In this document: in pieces, positions 10,478 to 18,894 of the stretch | Layout: each line of letters starts with the position of its first letter | Position numbering within the stretch: position 1 is the stretch's first letter | Origin: Hypericum androsaemum | Lineage: Eukaryota > Streptophyta > Magnoliopsida > Malpighiales > Hypericaceae | Assembly (NCBI GenBank): GCA_963995505.1 | Contig: OZ023180.1 | Coordinates: 18,366,689-18,430,688, forward strand | Direction: 5' to 3' | Length of the DNA: 64,000 nucleotides | Position numbers and translations under genes: made by a program | The notes under the pieces: generated by a model | Databases searched by the model: none | What the model was told of the DNA's origin: nothing | The model's input: the letters and a program-made list of their open reading frames with translations, nothing else

Positions 10478-10976
10478 TGTTGGGAAACACGAGGGCCCCA
10501 AACACCACACGAACAATACCGGAGCTAGAGATCGATGACAAACACAAAGGAAACTCACGCACACAAGAATACGACACAAAAATTTGGTCACCCGGTTCGA
10601 TCTAAACCGATCTACGTCCGGGGGCGTACCAAGCCAGGAGATTTCACTATATCAAGCTCGATCTACACTCTAGAGCTTCACTCGCTCAACAATGGTGTTT
10701 CTCTCTCCTCTTCTCTCTCTGTCTCTCTCTCTCTCTCTACACAAGGAAGAAGATACCGGAATAGTGACTGAGAGGTGGGTATTTATAGTGCCCACAGCCT
10801 AGGACTATTTGGTGTCGGCAGGGCCAAAATCGTCCACCAGAAATCACATTTCTGGCCGCGGATGAATAGTACCCAGTCAACATGTGAACAGTGAAAAGTC
10901 AACATGTGAACAGTAACTCCGTATATTCAACGCGTAAACAGTAACTCCGTATAGTACGAAGTCTCCATACCCAACA
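10478..10976 (-). repeat. Middle LTR (499 bp), 5' LTR of the full Copia unit
   Basis: A complete LTR, TGTTGGG to CCCAACA. On one side lies the primer binding site of the full unit (10464-10475). On the other lies a second copy of the polypurine tract and the 3' internal region, so this LTR served two units. It keeps 20 bases missing from the left LTR. Confidence 0.87.
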
Positions 10977-11068
10977 ATCTCCCACCTGGAGACTGACCTC
11001 AACACTTGTCACCATTCACTTGATGACCTCCTTCTCCTCTTCACTGCTTGGTACGCCGGGTCTCTTCT

Positions 11069-11701
11069 CTAGTTTACTAGACCCGCTGAAGCCATGTTAA
11101 GCTTCAGCTTCTCTAAGGTAACCACCTTAGCCAACATATCCGCGGGATTCACTTTCCCGTCAATCTTCTCAAGTTGCAAGATCTTCCTCTCCAATAGACT
11201 TCGAATGTAGTGATACTTCAACTCAATGTGCTTTGTCCTTGAGTGGAATGCGGGATTCTTAGCCAAGTGTATCGCACTTTGGCTGTCACTGTGGAGCACA
11301 CTTTCACTTTGCTCCTTGCCCAATTCTCCCAAGAAGTTTTGCAACCATACCATCTCTTTGCTTGCTTCTGTCACAGCCACATACTCACTTTCTGCGGTTG
11401 ACAAAGCCACAACCTTTTGCAACCTGGAAGCCCAAGATATCGCTGTCCCTCCCAGTGTGAACACATAACCACTAGTGCTCCTCTTGCCATCATGATCATT
11501 GGACCCCAAGTCTGCATCACAATAGCCTGTCAGCTTCACATCTTTGCCCTCAAAGCACAGGGCCTTCTTAGTAGTACCTCTCAAGTAACCAAGGATCCAC
11601 TTCACTGCGATCCAATGCTGCTCACCTGGATTGCTCATGAATCTGCTCACTACTCCCACCGCATGTGCTATGTCTGGCCTTGTGCAAATCATAGCATACA
11701 T
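11069..11701 (-). pseudogene. Truncated second copy of Copia RT/RNase H end
   Basis: The 210-codon frame from MYAMICTRPDIAHAVG to the RNase H end repeats residues 288 to 497 of the pol part at 6699-8192. Its 5' edge at 11701 joins directly to LTR sequence (TAGTACCCAG, 11703 on) with little homology and possibly one filler base. The catalytic YVDD box, integrase, protease and gag are missing, so it is dead. Confidence 0.85.
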
Positions 11702-11815
11702 CGTAGTACCCAGTCAACATGTGAACAGTGAAAAGTCAACATGTGAACAGTAACTCCGTATATTCAACGCGTAAACAGTAACTCCGTATAGTACGAAGTC
11801 TCCATACCCAACAAT
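11702..11815 (-). repeat. Terminal 114 bp of a third LTR
   Basis: It matches the outer 110 or so bases of the other two LTRs up to CCCAACA and is followed by the ATTAT target duplication. It proves that a third LTR once stood here and that about 3.5 kb of a first unit was lost. Confidence 0.85.
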
Positions 11816-12606
11816 TATCACGTGGTAAGTAGATTTATTTACAAGTATTAAAAATTACTAATTTAATGTCTTAAAATTTTGAGTTAGATACGGAAATTTA
11901 ACGCAAAAAAAACCCCTGCATTGGAGGGGCGTGGAACCCAAATTGCATGCTTGTGGAAGAATAAGAGCTAAAGCCTGGCTCATCAGTGGAATGGGGACAC
12001 CGGCGATAACTATGAAGCAACCACATTGCGTGCTGCTTCTCATAATTGCTTGCAGCGAGTTGCAACAGCTCAGAGACGGCCCTCGTCCGCTGCTACTTCC
12101 CGTCACGAAATTAATGCAGGGAGTGAAGCTGGCGATCATTGACCCTGAGCACGGCGTAGTTATTGGATTTTGACCATTTACTGAAATTGCAATGACGGCC
12201 GATAGTGTGACAATTAATTGGGCAATCTTGGACGTGACCATGTTTGGTGTTTCGTTTCTGGGAAGTGAGTCTTGGAAGGAGTGAGCTGTTGGGATTATAT
12301 TGGTGTCGTCATTTTTTCTTAATTTCTGGTATCGAGAATATTTTCGGACCCTATGTAAGATGTCTTTTCTGTTCGTAATACTAATATCTCTTTAAAAGAA
12401 TCTAAGTTCTTTACAATTTATACCAATTCTCGTTGATGTGTTGTGAATTGTTTGCGTTCGTAAAAATTCGGAGGGGGATCAATGGGAGGATTTGAAAGTA
12501 GGGACTTGGAGTTCAACCACTGCATCTAATTAGCAACGACCAAGTAATCGTGTTACAGATTAGTGTCTATTTCTTTCTTTGTGTGGAGGCATTAAATAAA
12601 CAGGAG

Positions 12607-13704
12607 GCTAATTTTGAGAAATTTTATAGTGATCCCTATATGTACCCACCAATCAACAATTGCCAAGTGAGTTTATGTCAAATTAATTAATTAGTTGACT
12701 TGGATATGTATTTATGGTAACTAAATCAAGTCATTAATATTGTATAATAGGTTAAAAACAAACTATTTCCTTATCAATACAACTAAATCATAAATAAAAC
12801 AAATATGACGAAATATTGTTATATTTTAATTTTCTTAAGTACGTAAAATATTTTTATTTTTATTTTACAAAAAGTTATGAAAATTTTATAAAAATAATTA
12901 AGTATTTTACTTTAATTTCAAGAAGATAAAACTAAGTTCAACTACTTTAAGTGCATGTCCAAAAATATGCAAACTGATAAAGCAATTGTTCAAAAAATTG
13001 TTCAAAAAAATAAGTGTTATATTTTTATTTTCATGATTAAAAAATAATTATTCTTCCATCAAATAATTAAAATTGAAATTATTTTTCGTAAGAACAATTA
13101 TTTGATAGACTTAGGTCTATTTTCTTGAAATTATAAAAATTAAAATAGATCAGTTAGACCGATTCTTTTATTTGGTGAACAATTATTTTCGTAATTTTTC
13201 ATAAAATTAAAATTAAAAAATATTTTATGGTCTTAAAGAAAATTAAAATATAACTTAGGTCTATTTTTTAATTACGATTCTATAAAAATTTTATGAAATT
13301 TTTTCTTAAATAAAATTGTCGTAACTTTAATTAAAACAAGTATTCTATAACAATTATTTGATGGACATAAAATAGATCAATTATTTTATTTGGTGAACAA
13401 TTATTTTTCATAACTTTTCATAAAATAAAAATAAAAATATTTTACGTATTTGAAGAAAATTAAAGTATAACAAAATTTTAACATGTTCCTTTCATCTATG
13501 ATTTAGTTGTATTTATAAGAAAATAGTTTGTTTTTAACCTATTCTACATTAATGACTTGATTTAGTTACCATAAATATATATCCAAGTCATCTAATTAAT
13601 TAATTTGGCCCAAACCCCCTTGACAATTGTTGATTGGTGGGTACATAGCAAGTCACCAAATGACTTAGTATGTAGAGATCACCTTAAAATTTCTCGCTAA
13701 TTTT
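12607..13704. mobile_element. MULE-type foldback element with 9-bp TSD
   Basis: The direct repeat GCTAATTTT (12607-12615 and 13696-13704) flanks 12616-13695 (1,080 bp). Ends are GAGAAATTTTA and its complement TAAAATTTCTC. Inverted arms extend about 250 to 300 bp: GTACCCACCAATCAACAATTG near 12640 is mirrored near 13650, with more mirrored blocks inwards. The element is very AT-rich and has no coding frame. It sits between the split LTP gene and the first plus-strand LTP gene. Confidence 0.75.
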
Positions 13705-14079
13705 GGTATATATTATGAAAGAAATCCATGTGTTTTAGTAGGAAACATTCGGAAGGAGTTGTTGAGTTGATAAACCTTGTTAAGTGGATTTGTTAATGCA
13801 AACATTAAACCTACAACCCTTATTTTTTTATACTATATGTATCCGGAGATTTAACGAGTCGACTAATCAACTGGACAATTATCGAAATATAATCAAAGTA
13901 AAATTTGGTCAGTAAAACTTTACAAACGGTGGGACCACATTTAACCAAAAGCACCCAAAATGCTGGGAAGATGGCAGAAAGATGATTAGATGCCAATGGC
14001 ATGCACTAGTAACACGTTTACACTTGGCTACCAAGATGCTCTTTTCCGAAAAAATTAATTAACCCAACGTTTAGTTGGA
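13705..14079. other. Intergenic DNA upstream of LTPG gene 1
   Basis: AT-rich flank. No element or exon was recognised. The promoter of the LTPG gene at 14260 probably begins near its 3' end. Confidence 0.4.
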
Positions 14080-14140
14080 GTTGGTCATCCAAATGGACCA
14101 AATATTCTTGTCTCCATCTGACAAGTTTCCCAGTATAAAT
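14080..14140 (+). promoter_or_regulatory. Core promoter of LTPG gene 1
   Basis: TATAAAT stands at 14134-14140, 120 bases before the ATG. Fifty-four bases upstream of it is GTTGGTCATCCAAAT (14080-14094). The same block, one base different, stands 53 bases upstream of the TATA box of the paralogue (17404). Conservation in sequence and spacing suggests a shared cis element kept since the duplication. Confidence 0.6.
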
Positions 14141-14259
14141 TCCCAGTCCTTCCCTTGCCCTTTACTCAAACTCCAAGCCTTTCTTGACAAAAAAAACTCC
14201 AATAAACTCCCACCCAAACCAATCTTGCAAGAAACAATTCACTAAACCAAAAAAGTCAA

Positions 14260-15171
14260 ATGGCCTCCAGAGGGATACAGATTGGCCTAGTGCTTCTTGC
14301 CTTGGTCTCCATGCTATTATCCTCTAGAGTTACTGGACAGTCCACTTCGGCTTGCACCAATGCTATAACCAGCTTGGCACCCTGCATTAATTATGTCTCT
14401 GGCAACTCGTCGACGCCTTCTTCTTCGTGCTGCTTGCAACTTGCCAGCGTCGTCCAGGGCTCCCCGCAATGCCTATGCCAGGTTCTGAATGCGAGTGGTG
14501 TCTCTTTGGGTTTCACCATCAACCAGACCCTCGCCCTTTCCCTTCCTGGTGCTTGCAATGTGCAAACTCCCTCCATCAGCCAGTGCCAGGGTAAACCAAG
14601 CCCGTCTCGCTTCCCGAAAATCTGCTGTCTGTTATTTGCTATCTTTTGCTCTTTGCTCACAATGAACCCACTAATTTCGAGTACAATTTATTTTTCTTGG
14701 TATGCTCAGCTGTTGCACCCGCAACTTCACCAATTAGCGCTCCACCAGAGATCTCACCGGCACCAGAGATCTCACCGGCTACTTCTCCAGCAGCCGCCAC
14801 GGCCGGTTCGCCAACTGAGACATCCAATGAAACACCTGAACCTACTACTACCACCACCACTCCATCGGCTTCCTCCACTCCTGCAGGTATGCCAAGTCTG
14901 AATCCTGCAAGCAGCTCGAAGCGCAATGAACGAATTCCTGACAATTCTAATTCCCAATCCCGAACAAACCATAATTTCTTGATGATTGATGAACCAACAA
15001 CTTGAAATAGATTCTGACATGAAATTTTTTGGTAATGCAGCTACCGGTTCGAAAACAATCCCATCAACCACTGGATCATCCGGTGGAGCTGGTACAGTAA
15101 AAGCACCGGTCCATTTCCTGGTCTTCGTTGGCTTCGTTGCAGCCTTCGCTTCAACTGTTTCAATGTTCTAA
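14260..15171 (+). CDS. LTPG-like non-specific lipid-transfer protein, three exons
   Basis: Exons are 14260-14590, 14710-14886 and 15041-15171 (212 residues). Donors are CAGG|GTAAAC and CAG|GTATGC; acceptors are CTCAG and TGCAG; both introns are phase 1. Residues 1-26 are a signal peptide (MASRGIQIGLVLLALVSM...VTGQ). The eight-cysteine lipid-transfer domain follows: ACTNAITSLAPCINY, SSCCLQLASV, QCLCQVL, GACNV and QCQ. Exon 2 is a Ser/Pro/Thr-rich linker (PEISPAPEISPATSP..., TTTTTTPSAS) that is probably O-glycosylated like an arabinogalactan protein. Exon 3 ends in a hydrophobic tail (FLVFVGFVAAFASTVSMF) after small residues, a GPI-anchor signal. The family binds lipids at the outer face of the plasma membrane and helps cuticle or suberin export. 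Exon calls by hand. Confidence 0.88.
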
Positions 15172-17403
15172 GCTCAAAGTTTACCGAGTTGTATTTGGTG
15201 TGTGATTTGTGATTCTTACGTTAGTATTCTGAGAGGATGTTTGCTGTCCTCCGTAGTAAACAAAATTGGTGTTTATTTATTTGGTTTGGTGATCTTATGA
15301 TGAAGAATAAATCGATATCGTGACTCTGTTGGTGCTCTCACTTTCTGACGCCTTAAAAACCTTTGGCCTTGCTCGTTCCGGACAGAAAATGATGATTACC
15401 TGCAAGTTAATAACCAAATTAGAACAGGAAAGTGCTAAAGTAACTTTGAAAAATCCTTCATTATTGTATTATACCATATTAAGTAAGATGTATATACCAC
15501 GGCGATTAATAATATATACTTTTAAAAAACATCAACATAGAAATGATAAAATATTTGGATACATTATTTTGAGGTTAAACTTTGTGAATTGAGAACACAC
15601 TGTTGAAATGCCCAATTTCTTCATAGAAATCGATGAAGTTGAAATCTTAAATTAGTCATTATTTGCAAACACGTCTTAAAAGATCTTAGAAAAAATTATT
15701 ATAAAAAATGATATTTGATTAGTGTAAAAAAATAGTTTAGAATGCTATGAACAAAATTATTCTTGACATATGACCACTTGGACATTCACATCAATTGGAG
15801 AAATTTCGGCAGCAGGAAAGTGAAGAATTTCCGTGGGGGCTTGGAGTATGACGAACCTTGCACAAATTATAATCGATGAGTTTCCGGCTGAGTGAATTTA
15901 GTCAAAAGCTGCAGAAGATCAAAAGAGTTAGTAATTACTGGTCAGGAAATAGCTCCAGCTCCCACCTACTTTACAATCAAAGACCCCCCATAACTGTTGA
16001 GATGATACACAATTACCATGGGAAATAACTTGAAGATCCAATTTTGTATTACAAGGGTTTTGAAAAAAAAATGTATTTTTTTAGTAAATGAATTAATATT
16101 TATATATCTTAAAAATTATATCAAATAGTACAACGATAATACTATACTACTTGAAAAATACATTACTAATCCCAGACCTTAATCTAAGAGCATAGTTCAT
16201 TTAGTATGGTGCGGTTTTTTTTAATATGTCAATGTGTGTGTGTATATATTAGTATAACGGTAATCACATAATTACGTTCATATAATCTATTTCATCATGT
16301 TAAAATACATTTTTAGAAACAAAATTGGGTATCAAAATTTTTTGCAATATCCGTCCAAGGTAACCATTCTCGGGCATGTAAGATAATAGAATGTATCAAA
16401 AACTCGTGGTGAGCAACACCTGGAAAAATTAAAATGGTGCAGGAATATTAGATCATTTGTTGTATGAATTTTAAGCCTTTTTTTCTTTCAAGTGTATGTT
16501 ATAAAAATATCAATTTATTATTAAAAGATTATATATAATACAAATAGAACATGTCATCATATAAAATGAGTGTTCTATAAAATTGTACAATTCAAAATAT
16601 AAATCATAACAATATATTCAGATCATCCAAAAATGATTGAAGATATTAATATTCATATATTATTAGAATTATATGTATTATAAGTTTTATACACATTTTA
16701 AATATTTAGTCTAGAAAATAGACTTATTATTGATTAAGTTTGTAATGGTAAACTATTGTTTCAGCATAGCGTATGTATATAACGAGTGTATTATATGCGA
16801 GTTAACTAAGCTAATGTGAAGAGATTAATAAATCAGCTATAATAGATGCCTGAGCATAACATTGAGAGCTCGTTAATATCCATTTTTTCTCCCATATTTT
16901 TCTATGTGTAATATGAAGCCCATGTTGTTCTCCGAACATTAATTTAATGGCTATAATTAGATTTTTTTTTCATCGGTAATATTCGACATTGTTTCAATCC
17001 ATGCATAGGACCTTTTTCTGTTGACGAAACAAACTTATAAAAGGTTTACGGCCCTAGCTAGTTCAATGGTAAATGGCGAAGTAAAAAGTTGTGTTTGAAA
17101 ATTTAGGATGAGGTTTAATTCCGGAGTAGAGATATAAAAAATCCACTTATAAATTTTTTTATTGCAAGAGTAGTTATAGCTAACGAAATTAGGAATATCA
17201 ATCAGCCCACCCAACTTTCCACGTACGCATATTTTGAGCCTAACAGCAGCTTTCGGTGTACTAATAATATATTGGGTTAGTTGGAACAAACAAGCCAGAT
17301 GCCATTGGAACTTTTAAGATTATGTACCTTAATTTAACGGACAATATTACATCTCTCGACTAATAAAAATTAATACAAGTGTTATATGTCTCGGGTTGGC
17401 AAA
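15172..17403. other. AT-rich spacer between LTPG genes, with one SINE-like piece
   Basis: The 3' UTR of LTPG gene 1 probably ends near 15310 (an AATAAA lies at about 15306). After it there is about 2 kb of AT-rich DNA without exons. A short GT run with adjoining AT run stands near 16225-16245. A tRNA-like head at 17050-17125 is listed separately. Confidence 0.45.
17050..17125 (+). repeat. tRNA-derived SINE head, candidate
   Basis: TAGTTCAATGG (17059-17069) fits a polymerase III A box and GGTTTAATTCC (17112-17122) a B box. The spacing of about 43 bases is tRNA-like. No cloverleaf with paired acceptor stem was seen, so this is a SINE remnant rather than a tRNA gene. Confidence 0.4.
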
Positions 17404-17463
17404 GTTGGCCATCCAAATATAACTATATTTGATTCTTTCCCTTCACCCCCTACACTTATAAAT
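17404..17463 (+). promoter_or_regulatory. Core promoter of LTPG gene 2
   Basis: GTTGGCCATCCAAAT (17404-17418) and TATAAAT (17457-17463) match in sequence and spacing the promoter of the paralogue at 14080-14140. Confidence 0.6.
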
Positions 17464-17558
17464 GCTTCGGTTAAACCCACTTAACCAGCATCCTCCATAG
17501 AGCTAAAACACAGAGATCAAAGTAACTACTTCCCCCACAGTTAAACCATATTTTAGAA

Positions 17559-18419
17559 ATGGGTTCAGGAGGAGTGAAGCTTGGCCTATTCCTGTCCCTT
17601 GTGACGGTGCTCTACCAAGGAGCCACGGCTCAATCCGGATGCACCTCCACGCTCATGAACTTATCCCCGTGCCTAAACTACGTTACGGGGAACACCTCGG
17701 TCCCGTCTTCCACCTGCTGCACCCGCCTCGCATCAGTGGTCCAATCTCAACCGCAGTGTCTCTGCACGTTCGTAAGTGGCGGTAGCTCGTCTCTCGGACT
17801 CAACATCAACCAAACCCGCGCCGTCGGCCTCCCTGGAGTTTGCAGTGTCTCAACACCCGCAGCTAGCAAGTGCACCGGTAAGATTCGGCCAACACTTGCT
17901 ATTAAACCAGTCAACAAGGCGCCGGTGACCCGGTCAACGAAATTTGATGGAATGATTATTGTCGCGCGTTTATTTAGGTGGAAGTAGTCCAGCTCCGGCA
18001 GCAACTTCACCGGCAAGTTCACCGGAAAGTCCTCCAGATGATTCCTCAGATGACACCCCTTCAAGTTCAACTACAGGCACGACAGCAGGTAACAATGTAG
18101 TATTAATAGTTTTGTTGAGAATCTCAATTCAGTTGTGTTATATTCGGTTCAATTTATTTTTTGAAAAACCATGAACTCATTACTTTGAAGTTTTGAGATG
18201 AGTATAAATATTCTAAACTATATAATTTTATTTTATTCGAATTTCAATCGTCCACATTGTGTAGTGACATAAATTTGGGTGGTGAATTCAGGAAGCGGAT
18301 CTAAGACGGTTCCGACGACGGTAGGTACATCGGATGCGAGGAGCACGAGGGCTCAGCTTCACGTCGCCTTGATGTTGGCCTTCATCGCTTCGTGGGCCTC
18401 TTATGCTGTGCCGTTCTGA
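17559..18419 (+). CDS. LTPG-like non-specific lipid-transfer protein, three exons
   Basis: Exons are 17559-17877, 17978-18088 and 18292-18419 (185 residues), all joints phase 1: ACCG|GTAAGA, TTTAG, CAG|GTAACA, TTCAG. Residues 1-25 are a signal peptide (MGSGGVKLGLFLSLVTVLYQ...). The eight-cysteine domain reads GCTSTLMNLSPCLNY, STCCTRLASV, QCLCTFV, GVCSV and KCTG. A Ser/Pro/Thr/Asp linker (SSPAPAATSPASSPESPPDD) and a C-terminal hydrophobic stretch (LHVALMLAFIASWASYAVPF) point to a GPI anchor. Intron positions are identical to those of the gene at 14260, so the two are tandem duplicates. Role as for that gene: lipid binding at the cell surface. Confidence 0.88.
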
Positions 18420-18894
18420 GAATCCTTGGAACGCTTGGGCCGGCTTCGGCTTTCTAAATAATATGTTTGTTTGTTACATAAAATATTGATGATGTTTGGA
18501 TATGAATTTTTATTATTACCATTTCTTATTTTTAAGTCAATTTTATAATTTATTTTGTATCATTTTCATTTGTTTTGCGATGTTATGAAACATTTCTACA
18601 TTCCAATTTCTATTTTCCTTAAACTTCATCTATCAGAAGATTCCAATCATGTACGTCAAATCTTATACATGTGATTCGAATAATCACATTGAAATATTAT
18701 TTAAGAATAATCGAGTTTCCTACCACTCAAATCGACGGATTTCTCGCCCATAAAATAATAGGCCCAAATTACAAAGAACTCGAATGACAATTTCCAAAGC
18801 CCATAACCCCTCTAAACCCTCACAAAACAGAGCAACGACAAGAAAACCCTAAACAACGAAGACCATCCACCATCGGCCGTCTTCCGGTTAGAAG
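18420..18894. other. LTPG gene 2 3' flank and WDR4 promoter
   Basis: The 3' UTR of the lipid-transfer gene runs into a short AT-rich gap. From about 18750 the base composition shifts. CTCTAAACCC and AACCCTAAAC motifs near 18810 and 18850 are telo-box-like elements, common in promoters of plant translation-related genes. No TATA box is obvious. Confidence 0.45.

Larger units (their letters stand above)
6123..11820 (-). mobile_element. Three-LTR Copia (Tork/Tnt1-like) array with 5-bp TSD
   Basis: The 5-bp duplication ATTAT (6123-6127 and 11816-11820) brackets the whole block, so it inserted as, or grew from, one event. On the minus strand the order is: LTR fragment 11815-11702, 3' part of an internal region 11701-10977, full LTR 10976-10478, full internal region 10477-6607, full LTR 6606-6128. 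This equals LTR-internal-LTR-internal-LTR with most of the first unit deleted. LTRs start TGTTGGG and end CCCAACA. The duplicated internal part differs from its copy at only one base that I noticed (about 6792 against 11162), so the array is young. It lies in intron 1 of the LTP-like gene, in the same orientation. Confidence 0.88.
5060..12241 (-). pseudogene. LTPG-like lipid-transfer gene split by a Copia insertion in intron 1
   Basis: Exon 1 (12241-11914) encodes a signal peptide and a full eight-cysteine lipid-transfer domain: PCSGSMIASFTPC, SCCNSLQ, CGCF and the last Cys in LQCR. It ends in phase 1, as in the two plus-strand paralogues. The rest lies beyond the retroelement. Exon 2 is 6063-6037 (TTTGCAG acceptor, ATGAPLPPA, CAG|GTATGA donor). 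Exon 3 is 5364-5293, Pro/Ala-rich and ending PSAVAPAPAP. A last exon at 5070-5060 gives ASK and a stop. All joints are phase 1. Without the insert, intron 1 would be about 157 bp, like the paralogues (119 and 100 bp). Oddities: the exon 1 donor is weak (GGG|GTTTTT), and no C-terminal GPI signal was found. Such proteins bind lipids in the wall and cuticle. The gene is probably not functional, but a long intron is not proof. Confidence 0.7.

Noticed and set aside
14260..14901. 213-codon unspliced reading of LTPG gene 1
   Set aside because: After 14590 it runs through intron 1 and then out of frame across the Pro-rich exon. The spliced model gives the expected linker and GPI tail.
17050..17125. 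A functional tRNA gene
   Set aside because: Only A-box and B-box-like motifs are present; no acceptor or anticodon stem pairing could be drawn.
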